From NCBI GenBank assembly GCA_036898135.1, contig JBAHVR010000282.1, positions 90,001 to 154,000 on the forward strand: 64,000 nt of DNA, in the 5' to 3' direction. A program made the translations under genes and the position numbers. Positions 43,451 to 55,110 of this stretch are shown here, piece by piece. Under the pieces are notes generated by a model. That model did not search any database. It was given only the letters and a program-made list of their open reading frames with translations, and was not told the DNA's origin. Source of the stretch: Oncomelania hupensis. Its lineage: Eukaryota > Mollusca > Gastropoda > Littorinimorpha > Pomatiopsidae. Position 1 is the stretch's first letter, and each line of letters starts with the position of its first letter.

Positions 43451-45183
43451 GTGAGTAGAAATCTGTTCCGCTTCTTGGTCATGGGCAGTGGTCCTACTAT
43501 GTCTACTGAGACTTGCTGGAATGGCACGCCGACTACTACCGATGGTCCTAAGGTAACTGGTACGGTGTGATGTCGCGGGGAATATCGTTGACATTGGTGG
43601 CAAGATTTCACGTAGCGCTTGACATCCTCCGTGATTCCTGGCCAATAGTAGTGTGCGCTGATTCTCTGCACTGTGGCTCCAATTCCCATGTGTCCGCTGA
43701 GTGGCATGCTGTGGCCTAGTTCTAGTACTTGGGCTCGAAGGGTGGCTGGTAGTACTAGTTGGGTGTGATCTCCATCTCCTTGTCGATGTAGAACTCCCTC
43801 TTCCATGTAGAAGTCTCCCTTGTGCGGGGGTGTGTGCGCCTTGGGTAGCTTCTGGAAGCACTTCGCTATCGAGGTGTCTTCTTTCTGTGCTGTTTTGATC
43901 TCTTCGAGTCCTGGATTCGGAGCGAACTCGGGCTGGGGTGGTTGGGTTTTAGCTTGGGCCCTGGTTTGCACTGCAGCTATCTCTACAGTTTTAGGGGGCG
44001 TGCCTAAGAACACATACCTACAACCTAGCACTAGATCATACAGGGGTTTCTGTAAAACAGCTGCTTGGATTCGTCCTGTGACGTACCTACTCTCTACTTC
44101 GATCCAAGCTATTGGGCAAGTAGTCGTCGGTTTCGTCAAGTCTGCTCCTTGTAAGTCGACTGTCTTGTCTGTCAAGTCCGCGCGCGATACAAGAGATTCG
44201 CTAACTATCGCGTCGTATGATAGACCTGTGTCATACAGACAGTTCGCTTCTTTTCCGTTGACCTTGACCGTGTCTGTCACCGATGGGTGATCTCCGATTG
44301 TGTGTGGCTTGTTACCGCTGCTTTGAGTTAGAACTCTGTGCGCTGGCCGGCTTTCGCGCTCTTCCCTACGTTGTGCGGCCAACTTGAAACATTCTGCGGT
44401 GGAGTGATTGTTTCTGTTGCAGAACGAACAATACCGTCTCTGTTCTGCGGGACCTCTTTTCCCGAATTCCGTGTTGGGTCCTTTATTTTGCCCAGGTCTG
44501 GGGTTATTCGGCTTATTCGCGGTGCGCTCTTCCCGGTTAGGGCTTCGTTTCTGTGCCTCTTTCCCGTTAGGCTTTAGGTCTCGCCTGAAGCTCTTGGCTT
44601 CTCCGTGTGCGGCCACGTACCTATCTGCGACCTTGACCAGATCTTCCAGTCTTTCCGCGCCCTGCTCTACTGAGAATGTTCTCAGCTCGGGGGTCATGGT
44701 TTCCCGTAGCTGTTCCCATACTAACAGTTCTGTCAGTCCATCATACGTCTTAGCCGTGGCTGACTGGCTAATCCACTTATCCAGCGTTGTGGACAACCGA
44801 TCCGCGAACTGCGCATAGCTCTCTCCTTTCACTCTCCGATTGGTGCGGAACTTTTGCCGGTAGCATTCTCCTGTTAGTTCGAATCCCGTTAGGAGTGCCT
44901 CTTTTACTTTGTGATAGTCAGTCACTCTGTCAGTCGGTAGCTTACTGTAGATGTCATAAGCCTTTCCTCTAAGCCCTTGACTAAGCTTAAAAGACCAATG
45001 AGTGGGATCTAGTTTGTACTCTGTTGCTAGACGCTCAAACCTAGTCAGATAGAGATCTAGACCTTCTTCTCTCTCATTGAATGTTCCCAGTGGAAATGAC
45101 ATTCCTTGTACAGGGTTGGATGCTACCTCTAGCTGATCTGAGTGGGGAGGGGTTGAGGAAGAACTTGAAGCTCCTGATCCCAA
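43351..45183 (-). CDS. Gag, protease and integrase N-terminus of family 2
   Basis: 610-codon frame. Gag capsid region (NEREEGLDLYLTRFERLATE, SYAQFADRLSTTLDKW), CCHC knuckle CSFCNRNNHSTAEC near residue 260, aspartic protease CLYDTGLSYDAIV near 317, integrase zinc region (LGHSMPLSGHMGIGATVQ ... CHQCQR, ~490-535) and the first catalytic aspartate (VSVDIVGPLP), then loss of frame. The listed start is an in-frame TTG; the true start is probably upstream, where 21-bp repeats encode a K/E/Q-rich coiled coil (QKKLEAE repeated, 45270-45480) that is now shifted relative to this frame. A related coiled coil opens family 1 Gag. Confidence 0.9.
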   Translation of the reverse strand: MGSGASSSSSTPPHSDQLEVASNPVQGMSFPLGTFNEREEGLDLYLTRFERLATEYKLDPTHWSFKLSQGLRGKAYDIYSKLPTDRVTDYHKVKEALLTGFELTGECYRQKFRTNRRVKGESYAQFADRLSTTLDKWISQSATAKTYDGLTELLVWEQLRETMTPELRTFSVEQGAERLEDLVKVADRYVAAHGEAKSFRRDLKPNGKEAQKRSPNREERTANKPNNPRPGQNKGPNTEFGKRGPAEQRRYCSFCNRNNHSTAECFKLAAQRREERESRPAHRVLTQSSGNKPHTIGDHPSVTDTVKVNGKEANCLYDTGLSYDAIVSESLVSRADLTDKTVDLQGADLTKPTTTCPIAWIEVESRYVTGRIQAAVLQKPLYDLVLGCRYVFLGTPPKTVEIAAVQTRAQAKTQPPQPEFAPNPGLEEIKTAQKEDTSIAKCFQKLPKAHTPPHKGDFYMEEGVLHRQGDGDHTQLVLPATLRAQVLELGHSMPLSGHMGIGATVQRISAHYYWPGITEDVKRYVKSCHQCQRYSPRHHTVPVTLGPSVVVGVPFQQVSVDIVGPLPMTKKRNRFLLTLVDACTMCGAKQLPAIDTKNCRCTSTHHHHYQ

Positions 45184-45953
45184 TCTTCTTAGCTCTAACT
45201 CATGCTGTCTGTCTTTTTCCTTTTCTGCCCTCTCATACTCCCATCTCCTACTTCTGCTTCTCTCTCTGCTGCTAATGCTGCCTTCTTTCCTCTGCTCTGC
45301 TTCTAATTTCTTTGTCTCTCTCTCTCTGCTTCTAATTTCTTCTGCTCTGCTTCTAATTTCTTCTGCTCTGCTTCTAGTTCCAGTTTCTTTTGCTCTCTTG
45401 CTGCTTCTAACTCTAGTTTCTTCTGCTCTGCTTCTAATTTCTTTGCCTCTCTCTCTGCTGCTCTCTCTGCCTTAGCCTCCTGTTTCTCTACCTCTGCATT
45501 GATATACGCAATTAGGTCTCCCCTGCTAAGTGTAAAGCTTCCCCTAATTCTTGAAGCGCAATCTCAAGGCCACTGGGTCCGACATTGTCAAACGTGTCTA
45601 TGAACAACCTCTGAATCACGTGGAATACCAAAACACTAGCAATATTGCAAGTCAATAAAAACAATGCAAAGACAATCAAATTCGTAATCAATAATAGAAT
45701 AAAACAAGAGTCAAATGGCATACAACAGTTATTAAGCAAAACCTGCAAAAGAACAATGCAACATACAGGCACAAAAATATTTGAAGCAAAAAAGTTTTTA
45801 ACTAAAGAATAGTGCACCCAAACTGATCAGTGTTATACCCTTACACTATTCTAAGTTATTCTACTACTACTGTTATCTAATTTTATTGTACTTAGGTCCG
45901 GTTATACCCAATTCCTATTATACACAGATCCTGGCTAGGCTCGCCAATTAAAG
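45184..45953 (-). other. Family 2 leader and coiled-coil-coding repeats
   Basis: Repeats of CTTCTAATTTCTTCTGCTCTG (+ strand) at 45270-45480 encode the Gag N-terminal coiled coil on the - strand. The remainder up to the LTR is leader with the primer-binding site adjoining 45953. Confidence 0.75.
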
Positions 45954-47485
45954 TGTCACGTGGGGTTTATGGGCTCTGCACAATGGAATTATGGACCCTC
46001 ACGTTTATTCGGTGGGAACTGCTAGTAAGTCACCCTATGAATTACTTTAATAAATTTATTTGTTTAGCTCGTTCTGTGTTAAGGTTGGGGTACAGAAATA
46101 GATAGAAAAATGGTAAAAGATTACTGTCACACTAGCTTTCACACGGCTATGAATCATATGTAGTCCAGCCACTTGATAACAGTTAAAATCACACATTTAT
46201 TTCTTCTACTCTATACAAGATTCTCTAAGTACTAATCTAACTTAAAAAGTCTCAGTCACTGCTAATAGTTCGATCGCTGATAGTCTAGGCAGCTGTTATA
46301 TCTTCCTCGGGCACTTGCTATAATATTTCATGTAGATTTGGACTACTGTGGTCCGTTTTACAGTTTCTGAAGAGTTGGACTACTGTGGTCCTGTTATGAT
46401 CAGTTTAAGTGCACCTTTGTCGATTACACTTAACTTTCTGATGGTGCGGTCGAAGTCCTTCTGTGAGGTAGCTTCTGGTACACCTTTGTCGTTGTGTAGT
46501 TGGGTTCCCTTGCCACGCTGTGGGGTCTGACAGGGTGTTTTTCAGGGTAGCTCTTTCCGTCTTGTGCGGTAGAGTCTCCTCAACCAACTAGTCGTTTCTG
46601 TGGAGTGGGGTGCACAGGATAGCTCGGGATAGCTCGCCTGCTCGTCTGTAATATAAGAGACGAAATTCTGCACAACCCTGAATAATCGGTTTGTGCAGAG
46701 CGTCTCACTGAAAGCCAAAGTAGCCCTCAGTGATAGCTCCACATCTCTATACATAAGCGACGAACATTCTGCTACTTCCGGGTTCCACTGGAATCTCACT
46801 CTAAATTCCTATACATACATAAATATCAATCGTGTCTAACTATACACATACAGAATTAATAATAATATAAACATTCAGTGGTACAGCCACTGGTCTGCAA
46901 ACATACATATAAGTTAAACAACAGTGGTTCCGTACGGGATACAACATGGCGGCGCAACCGGTCGTGTTTCGCCTCGTGCTCGGCTCTTCCACGTGGTCCC
47001 GCAAATTCGGATTAACAATTCACATTTATGCATAGCAAATTCCACAAACATAATTTCAACAATAATATAAATATATCACGATGAAACAGAAGGGTGTTCA
47101 TTTACCTGTTTGACAAGTTCAGGCCCGTGATGACTTGAGAGAATTCTAAGATTTCAAAGTCCTGCTTCCTGGTCTATGAGTGTAGAGATTTCTCTAGCTG
47201 TGGAGATGTTGACTCTACCTCGTCTCACACACGACTGATTCAAACTGTGCTAAGATCTGACACAGTCAGAACTGCTCTACCCACTGAGCCTGCTCTGATT
47301 GGTTAAAACGGTCCGATTCAAAACTCAAGTGCTGACTCACTGCGATGTGGGTGGCTCGCTCGCTGTGTGTGGTCTGCTGTGTAATTTAATTGCTGCTGTG
47401 TAATAGTCTAACTTCTCTACTGTTACAAAGACTACACATGGCTAAACAGTCAACAAGCAGAGTTAAAACTAGCCAATTCATGACA
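45954..47485 (-). repeat. 5' LTR of family 2 element
   Basis: 1,532 bp; carries the promoter end (high coordinates) for - strand transcription. Near-identical to 39456-40991. Confidence 0.95.
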
Positions 47486-47640
47486 CCCAGGATTGTGCTC
47501 AATTGTCTGGAGCGTTATTACGATGTGCCCAAAGGCTGCAAGTCGGCGCCTCGGGCGGCTTGAGTTAGATCCTGTATCGGCCAGCGCCTTGAGCAGCTCT
47601 TGAGCTGGAAAAGCGCTATATAAGAACGATAAGAACTATT
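47486..47640 (+). mobile_element. SINE, right part (3' end)
   Basis: Continues the SINE of 39290-39455: GCGCCTCGGGCGGC, GTATCGGCCAGCGCC, TCTTGAGCTGGAAAAGCGCT, ATATAAGAACG tail. Confidence 0.82.
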
Positions 47641-47842
47641 AAAAGTTGGTGTTGTGTGGGTGTTTTTTTCAACATTCATGCGCAGATTGTTAGCAACTTA
47701 ATCCTTAAGTTAGAGGATTGGGATACATCCACGTTCAGTTTTGAACCAATAAGTAAATATAGAAATTAATGGGAACAAAGAAATATGTGGCCTTTAAATT
47801 ATAATGAAATCACAAGGCGCATCAATTATCATTATAGCATAC

Positions 47843-47959
47843 CTTGATCACAGTGATGTCCAGTGTAACTATTATGGCAATAACATGTGTAGGATCCATC
47901 AGTATTATTACAAATTCCGTGGTGACATCTGGTTGTGTTTTGTAGGCATTCATCAATGT
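47843..47959 (-). CDS. Calcium-binding-type EGF exon
   Basis: 117-bp exon, acceptor TCTTTCCAG and donor GTATGC on the - strand, phase 1-1. Encodes DIDECLQNTTRCHHGIC, NNTDGSYTCYCHNSYTG and HHCDQ with six cysteines. The N-terminal D-x-D-E-C and the aromatic residue in GSYTC are the calcium-binding EGF signature; NNT is a possible N-glycosylation site. It sits between the 54668 and 38899 exons of the receptor gene. Before the 8-kb LTR insertion its intron to the next exon was about 0.8 kb. Confidence 0.88.
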
Positions 47960-48555
47960 CTGGAAAGACAAGTGGACAACTAATCACGTGGGAGTTTGTT
48001 TGGTTATGACTATACTGTTATTATAAAATTCAATCTCAGAGATTGGAATAAAAATTGCTGTGCAACAAAACGGCAAGAGAAACAAAATATATTAACCATT
48101 CCTAACTGTACTTAATTCGAGTGATAAAAACCATTGCACTAAATAATTACGAGACTGTTTGAAGCCTGAATCTTGACAGTCAGATCATACAAGTTATCTC
48201 ACACATCTTCGCACTTCGAAAACAGAAGATCTGCTGCCTGAGGTATTTTATTCGATCATAACCACGGGCAAATGTGTCTTTGTGACCTGGGATACCATGG
48301 CAATCTGTTGGTAAATATTCGTTTAGACGTCGGATGGTAATTTCACCATTATTCTTGTGAATACAACGAGTATAGGATTGTAGTCACGAAGAGCTGCTTG
48401 AGGACAAATACTGTTATCGTCAACTTACCAGAAAATGACAACAAACGTAGTCAAAGTCATCTGGACTTAAAGGGACCCACTTTGACCACGCCCCTTCGAC
48501 AGATCTTTTAAGAATCCACAATGAGTGTTGCCTAAATAAAGTCAAAGCTTACTAT
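47960..48555. other. Intronic stretch, nothing recognised
   Basis: AT-rich sequence without coding frame or clear repeat. Confidence 0.4.
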
Positions 48556-48738
48556 CCTATCCCGTAACTCGAAAGCCGTTGGGACACCACAGATGGCCAA
48601 CGTACATCACCTTTCTGTCTCCTGCAACTCTCATGGCTTCGCTCAGTATCAAGCCAGTCCATTCTCGAATGTTGTCTTCCCACCTCTTGTCTTTCTCTCT
48701 CTTCTTCTGCCTTTGCGTCATTGCTCTGATGACGTGGC
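48556..48738 (-). mobile_element. RTE 3' fragment
   Basis: GHVIRAMTQRQKKREKDKRW and EDNIREWTGLILSEAMRVAG match the C-terminal end of the RTE protein at 57380-57560. Only about 180 bp remain. Confidence 0.85.
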
Positions 48739-48739
48739 C

Positions 48740-49075
48740 CTGAAACAAGGGGGAACATAACCGGATTACAATGAGGAATTGGCTGTTTTAGTGATGGCAA
48801 GAAGAAGATCGGTGATACAGTCGGTGATACAGTCTTTGAAAAGTGAGGTAGGGATGGGATCAAGCTCGCACGTCTTGAACGACATGGTGCTGAGGATCTC
48901 AGCAACCTCAGGCTCAGAGACAGATTGAAAAGAGAGAAGTTGTACGCCAGTGAAATGTGGATCAGGAGGACACAACTGACAGGAAGAGTCGTCACAAATT
49001 TTGCGATTGGTTTCGATTTTTAAAATAAAGAAGTCTGAAAAGGAAGAGGGCAGTTGTGGTTGTGGAATTTTCGAT
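48740..49075 (-). pseudogene. CR1/Rex1-type LINE RT fragment
   Basis: The - strand reads FQSVSEPEVAEILSTMSFKT then CELDPIPTSLFKDCITD and NSSL...SGYVPPCF, the entry region of CR1/L2/Rex1-type RT (compare FQLITEQEIKKVILSLKPTS at 51571-51915). Broken and joined directly to the RTE fragment. Confidence 0.75.
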
Positions 49076-49809
49076 GAAATCACACATTTCTTATACAGAA
49101 TACAAATACAAAGTTGCAACAAATAATCAGTGGCTTATAAGGAGGTTATTGTCTCTCTTGAGACGTCACTTGCCTCTACACCTTTTTATAAATATTCACT
49201 GTCGTTAATGACACACTGAAAGTTCGTTGAAAATTCCTGGTCTCCCAAAATTAAGTAATTATGGTTTTACTCACTGTCCTCCCAGACATTCACTAGACGT
49301 GGTATACACCACCGACGCTAGGAACAAATAGCTACCCATGGGGAACACTGTGGGTGATCCCGTAGATCAGGTCTGAAGACTTTCTTCGCCCACCGTTGCC
49401 GCACGTCTGCGCCAGTGATGGTTGGTCGAAGGAGATATAGCCGGCGATGACGGAGACCACATCCGGATTTGTAGACAGACGTCACAGGGTCATCTCCACC
49501 AGCCACATACCAGAAAAGTTGTGACTCCAAATCAGCCGCGGTGTACAACATTTATACAATTGTAAATTTATGCTCTTATGCTTAAAGAGTTTGTATGCGT
49601 CTCTGACACATTATTACAGTGCAGAATGCTTGAAGATCCAGATTTACTGCACATTCATTCATCATTAATATAAATTAAACAAGTGAATTACATTTCCATT
49701 TTAGCCCCATATCTCCACATATGAATGAATATAACATGGCATCATAATTATAAACGGTATCACCAGATAATAATTACATGAATAAATGCGGTATTTACAC
49801 CATTTATAA
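49076..49809. other. Intronic stretch with one unexplained open frame
   Basis: A 78-codon - strand frame at 49318-49551 (CGLRHRRLYLLRPTI...) is GC-richer than its surroundings and conserved-looking, but I recognise no domain and see no clear splice sites. Confidence 0.35.
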
Positions 49810-50141
49810 TAATAAATAATAACGGGTTTTTATATAGCAGGTACTCCAGCCTACGACCGGACTCACCGCGCTTTACATAGTCAATACATAAAATACATGC
49901 ACTCGATCAAACATCGCTTTTGTTACGATACACCAAAAGACGGAACAGTAAAAGTAAGAACTATTTACAACTATGTGCAAAATGACAAAAAAGACACAAA
50001 TAGAATAGCAAAAACTTATTCACAGCTATTTATATGTCCGGATAGAACCATGAAAGGAAAGCAGTATAAATATTTACAGTCGTGTAAACACTTACGGATC
50101 AGACAGAAACAAAAGAGGAGAGAATGGCAGCGGGATACAAA

Positions 50142-51977
50142 TCAGTCTGAATAATGCATTCTGAAGAGGTGGGTTTTGAGAGCCTTTTTGAATGCCTGTG
50201 TTGATTGTATGTTGCGGATATGGGAGGGTAGGGAATTCCACTGCTTGGGTGCAGAGTAAGCGAATGCACGTTGGCCGTATGTCTTAGTGCCGGTGACGGG
50301 AACCTTGAGTGTGCGAGTGTCAGCAGAAGATCTTAAAGTGCGTGAAAGAGAGTAGACAGACAGTAGATCAGCAAGGTAGGAAGGACAAGAATCTGTGAAG
50401 AAGTTGTGACAGAGAACAGAGAGTTTGTACTCTATGCGTGCTTGCACAGGAAGCCAGTGAAGGGAATGTAGTAGAGGTGTGATGTAATCGCGTTTCTTTG
50501 CTCGGAAGACTAGTCTAGCTGCTGAGTTCTAAACCTTTTGTAGTTTGTCAATGATGTATTTTGGGGAGCCAGCGAGGAGAGAGTTGCAATAGTCAAGACG
50601 AGAAAGGACGAGAGCGCAGACTAGGGTTTTGGTGGCAGTGACTGTAAGATAGTGGCGAAAGGAGCTGATTTTGGCGTATGGCCGTGTATGCAGAACGACG
50701 TTGGAGATGTGGTTGTCGAGGGACAGGTCGTAGGAGAGAATGTAACCGAGATTTCTTGCTGAGGATAAGAACTCAATGTTTGTTGTCCCTACTGTGAGCG
50801 ATATTGGGAGAGGCGAGAGTGAGGAGGAGGTGTTGTGCTTGTGAATGAGGAGGGCTTCGGTTTTATCATCATTAAGCTTAAGCTTGTTGAGTGTCATCCA
50901 TGACTTAATGTCTGTGATGCAGTTCTCCAAAGTCTGAACAGTGGAATTAAAGAGAGGGGGCAGTGGATTTATAAAGTTGTGTGTCATCTGCAAATGATTG
51001 ACTCTCAACAGCTTGCTTTCCGAGCAGGAGAAGCAGTGGTTTGGTGTACAGAGTGAATAACACCGGCCCTAAAACGGAACCACAGGCACTCCGCACACCA
51101 CGTCTGCTATGCTGGAGAAACAGCCATCGACAGTGACTGCTTGTGATCTGTCAGAAAGATATGAGTGGAACCAAGCCAGGACTGAGCCAGAGATTCCAAA
51201 GTAGTGGTAAGAGTGTTGAAGAGAATGTAGTGGTCGACTGTGTCAAAGGCGGCTGAGAGGTCTAATAAGGTGAGAATGGAGACGTTACCATTATCTAAGG
51301 CAAGCAACAGATCATTGGTTACCTTTAGGAGGGCTGTGTCAGTGCTGTGGAAGGGTCGGTAGGCAGACTGGTTGGGGCAAAGTAGAGCATTATCATATAG
51401 GTAGGCAAACAGTTGTTTGAGGACAATTTTTTCTATGACTTAGGACAGGAAGGAGAGGTTTGAAACAGGTCTATAGTTCTTTAGATTATTTTTCTCTAAG
51501 CTTGTTTTTTAAGGAGGGGTTTGATGACAGCCGCTTTGAGCACAGACGGAACAACACCAGAGGACAGACTCTAGTTGATAATGTGGGTAATGGTCGGGAG
51601 TAGTGGGTCGAGATTCTCTATCAGCATGGGAGTGGGAATGGGGTCAAGAGAGCAAGATGTTGGTTTTAAGCTTAAAATGACTTTCTTGATTTCTTGCTCT
51701 GTTATTAGTTGAAAGACTTCCAACTTTGCGGTAGTGAGGGAAGGTGTGAATGGGTTAATGAGTGGGATCTCATGGCTGTCAAGAGCGGCCCTTTTGTCAG
51801 CTACTTTCTGTGTGAAATAATTACAAAATACATCTGGGAGCTGACATGGTGGATGCGTGGATGGGAGTGATGTTGCATTGCTCTTACCCCTTAGCTGATT
51901 GCAAATGTTGAACAACTGTTTACTAGTTTCGCTGCTGATAATTCTGTCGCTAAAGTACTGGGTTTTGGCAGTCTGGA
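50142..51977 (-). pseudogene. LINE reverse transcriptase part, fragmented
   Basis: Pieces in order on the - strand: 51571-51915 (FQLITEQEIKKVILSLKPTS, CSLDPIPTPM), 51107-51307 (LLDLSAAFDTVDHYILFNTL), 50529-51008 (LNDDKTEALLIHK, ARNLGYILSYDLSLDNHIS, RLDYCNSLLAGSP) and 50142-50447 (QRAFAYSAPKQWNSLP, KKALKTHLF). The catalytic region near 51010-51100 is damaged (between GPVLFTLY-like and QMTHNF). At least four breaks; inactive. Confidence 0.87.
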
Positions 51978-52222
51978 CTATTTTAGTGACCCGTTTTTTG
52001 CAGTGGTGAAAATCTGCTTGCTGACTTCTAAACCTGATTTAAGCCACTTTTTCTCTGCTTTGTGTCGAAGTTTCTTCGCCTCGGAGAGCTCATCCTTAAT
52101 AGACTTGTACCAGGGCGCTGACCATGTTGCCTTGACCTTTTTCTTGGCAACGGGAGCATGCCGATCAAGCACCGCATGAAGTGTACTATTCAGTTGATCC
52201 ACAGTGGGGCACAGTTCTGGGG

Positions 52223-53221
52223 TCACTTTAGCGGTAAGCTCTTGTTTGAAGGCATCCCTATCCATGGTAGGCAGGCTGCGAGCCTCCCTGAACATGGGGG
52301 GAGGAGGGGGGAGGGGAGAGGGGCTGCGACGCTTAGTTCGCACATGACACAGGAATGGTCAGATTTTAATTTTTTGGTGACTGAAGTTGATCTAACAACA
52401 TTATCCTGAGGCCTATGCATAACCCAATCTATGATGTGACCACGGCTGTGGGTGGGTTCTGTGACTGACTGAGAAAGACTAAACTGATCTAAAAGTTCAA
52501 TCATTTTTGCGGTGGAAGGTTGCTGGGGTTGGTCGAAGTGAAAGTTAATGTCTCCTAAAACTATGTATGTTCCTGACAGTGTGTTGCAATAATCGAGCAG
52601 GACTGGAAATTCTTGGTGGAAAATTGCATCAGTTAATTTATTTTTCTTGCTTGGAAAGGTGCGATATATGCATATGAAGTGAATGTTCTGCTGTTGAACA
52701 GACAAAGTAAGGTGAACAACTTCAAAGGACGAGTGAGTGTATGTGAAGTCTGTAATGAAGCCAATGTGACGGGACAGACTGTCTCTGTAAATAATAGCAA
52801 GGTCACCACCGCGATTTGAGCGAGGCAGCGAACATACAGAATAGCCAGATAGGGTTAAATCAGAGCATTTACCCTCGTCACCAGTCTGCCGAAACCAAGT
52901 CTCTTGAATGAACATAATGTCAATGTGCTTGTCTGAGTTGAATTCATGCAGAGCGGTACGTTTTTCGTTGGGACCTAGCGACTGAGCGTTGACTGATGCA
53001 ATGCGTAGAGGACTGTGGCTATCGAGGTGTGAAGATAAAGGTGGAGGGGAGAGGTTGATGTGAATGAGATTATCTGTGTTGCTGCGTTGTGTCGTAGGCC
53101 TAGTGATACACACTGGGTGTGTTGCAATGTCAAGCGTGTAATCAGAGTTGGAAAGTGTAGATGATCTGCTGTGTGAACACAACAGGGATAGACGAGATGT
53201 TTTGTTTCCGTTTGCCTCCAC
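52223..53221 (-). pseudogene. LINE endonuclease part
   Basis: 332-codon frame with apurinic-endonuclease motifs: LRIASVNAQSLGPNEKRTAL, IMFIQETWFRQTG, GDLAIIYRDSL, IVLGDINFHFDQP, SRGHIIDWVMHR and SDHSCVMCEL. A shift near 52260 separates it from the linker (51978-52343: AKKKVKATWSAPWYKSIKDE). Confidence 0.87.
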
Positions 53222-53605
53222 GACTAGTCCGTTTTTTTGGGCAAATGACGGCCGATCGGGAGTTCTTTTAATCGGAGCACAAGGTCGGGAGCAAGCTGTG
53301 TACGCTTAAACTTTAATGACAACAGCATATCGCGTGTGTAGTTTTTGTTGCTGTGGAACAAAATGGCGGACTACGTGAGTGCGAGACAGCACAATGAATG
53401 AAGAGAAAAAACGACAGTATAAACGAACGAACATAAGAAGAAAAGCAAAGCAACGAAACACTTACTTGACGATCCATGAGGCAACAATTACACAAAACAA
53501 AACTCACAACAAAACACTATAAATACCGCAAAATCACAAAAGTCAGCAGAGCTCGGGTTGTAACAGCTTGCAGCGTCAACCGGAACACGACGGAATTTAC
53601 CGTAT

Positions 53606-53653
<48 letters not shown>

Positions 53654-53654
53654 T

Positions 53655-53716
<62 letters not shown>

Positions 53717-53718
53717 AT

Positions 53719-53762
<44 letters not shown>
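53606..53762. repeat. (AAT)n microsatellite in three blocks
   Basis: Three AAT blocks, each introduced by TATTTAATAATAAT. Probably the 3' tail of the adjacent element fragment into which, or beside which, the LINE inserted. Confidence 0.95.
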
Positions 53763-53764
<2 letters not shown>

Positions 53765-54667
53765 AGAATGCTATATAGGCGCCTTTCCCCAAATCAATCA
53801 GGCTCAAAGCGCGGCGATCTATACCAACATACACGCTCACTTGTCTCATCCACCCTCACACACACCAAATACACATCCATCACTCAAACAAGTGGTGTAA
53901 AGGCAGGGAAATCGCTATTAGAAGACAGAAAGAAAATCGAATTTTTATTTTTGAAATTTTACATTGGCTGCGTCCTGTACCATTATTGAAGGGAGGGAGA
54001 AAACCGGATTGCCCGGAGATTTCCCTCATACAGTGGATTCTTCTGCAGCCCAATCACAAAATCCATTAAAAAAAACACTTTCCATTTTCTTCAGAATAGC
54101 TTCACAGCTTTTTATAAATAACTGATAATAATAAATGATAATAATAAATACCTGTATTCAAGATAATACATCCCTTGGTATTCAGTAGAAAAATCCCGAT
54201 TTCTTGGAACTCCAAAGAACAGGTCTTCGTCCTTCAACCAGTATGTAATCTCTGAATAAATTCAACTCACTCTAATAATTAAGTGTTGTCCCGCTATCGT
54301 CGTGAAAATTATTATTTTATTAATAATGGCCCGTAGGTCACACTCTTTGTGTGTACCCTTTTGTAATATTAACCTGAATTTTTTTTTCTTTTTTCTTCTT
54401 ATCCATGCTTATTTACATACACTTTTTAAATTGATAGTCTTCTGTACGCCATGGTGTTGGGGACTTTAAATGTAGTCAACGCAACGCAACGCAACGCAAC
54501 GCATAATGAATAATCACATTCACAAAAGAAGAAAAAATATGTCTTGCATCACTGCACTGTTGAATAATTTAAGGGTACAAAATAATAATAGCATGAATCA
54601 AAACACAAACGAACATCAATCATGTGATACTAAAATCATATGAGACCTACCTGTACCTATAACCTAC
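53763..54667. other. LINE/SINE 3'-end debris and unassigned intron
   Basis: CTATATAGGCGCCTTTCCCC near 53770 resembles the 3' ends at 33331 and 49830, so 53763 to about 54060 (GGGAGGGAGAAAACCGGATT) is probably a - strand retroelement fragment. A (CGCAA)n tail occurs near 54478-54502. The rest is AT-rich and unassigned. Confidence 0.5.
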
Positions 54668-54781
54668 CAGTTTCACACTGAGTTCCAGTGTAGCCAGTAT
54701 CAGCACAGTTACAGGTGTAGTAGTTCACGCCATCAATGCACCTGCCATGCTGACAGGGGTTTGGGCTGCACTCATCCATGT
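54668..54781 (-). CDS. Calcium-binding-type EGF exon (unit A)
   Basis: 114-bp exon, phase 1-1, acceptor TTAATGTTAG and donor GTAGGT on the - strand. Encodes [20 protein letters not shown] then [18 protein letters not shown], six cysteines in EGF spacing with the D-x-D-E-C calcium motif and the aromatic YYTC. Very similar to the exon at 58838-58951, with which it shares flanking intron sequence, so the pair arose by local duplication. One domain of the extracellular stalk of the receptor. Confidence 0.9.
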
Positions 54782-54794
54782 CTAACATTAACAA

Positions 54795-55110
54795 AAACAA
54801 CATGGCAAGCCATTCAAATGTATTTCCAGACATTTACGCATTAAAATGAAAAATATGCATTTTATAAAGTGTTATTTTTCTTTGGCAATGTTGTGTCTCG
54901 GCTTTATCCTACTGAAACAAAGGAATACATGGAATGATAGGCCACGAATTGAACTATCTGCAAGCAAAACTCTATAAAAATCGGATCTGACAAATTTTAG
55001 ATTTCGGGCAAGAACTGTTTCGAAAATGTTGAAGCGCAATGACCTTGACCTTTGAGAAAGTACATTTACGAATGATCTATAATGCTTAGCGCTTTGTTAA
55101 AGTATCCGCA
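54795..55110. repeat. Intronic repeat, copy 1 of 3
   Basis: TATTTCCAGAC, GGCTTTATCCTACTGAAACA, GGAATGATAGGCCACGAATT, CAATGACCTTGACCTTTGAG and ATCTATAATGCTTAGC in order; the same series occurs at 58965-59290 and, without its last part, at 63465-63660. Confidence 0.85.

Larger units (their letters stand above)
39456..47485 (-). mobile_element. Family 2 Gypsy LTR retrotransposon, 8.0 kb
   Basis: Flanked by CCCAG at 39451-39455 and 47486-47490. LTRs of 1,536 bp (39456-40991) and 1,532 bp (45954-47485), ends TGTCA/TGACA, differ by about seven substitutions and two small indels (a 5-bp and a 1-bp), roughly half a percent. Transcribed on the - strand: 5' LTR at the high end, primer site TGGCGAGCCTAGCCAGG just inside it, gag-protease-integrase, RT-RNase H, GAGGGAGCC polypurine tract, 3' LTR. 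Coding frames are broken in integrase and near RNase H, so it is probably inactive now. Confidence 0.96.
49810..53605 (-). mobile_element. CR1/L2/Rex1-type LINE, near full length, decayed
   Basis: About 3.8 kb on the - strand. Promoter-proximal end abuts the (AAT)n tract at 53606; 3' end near 49810 with a TTATTATTTATTAT-type tail after TATAAAAACCCG. It carries endonuclease then RT, both broken by several stops and shifts. No ORF1 was recognised between 53222 and 53605. Confidence 0.85.

Noticed and set aside
49318..49551. Additional receptor exon
   Set aside because: No cysteine pattern, no domain and no convincing splice sites; left as unexplained.
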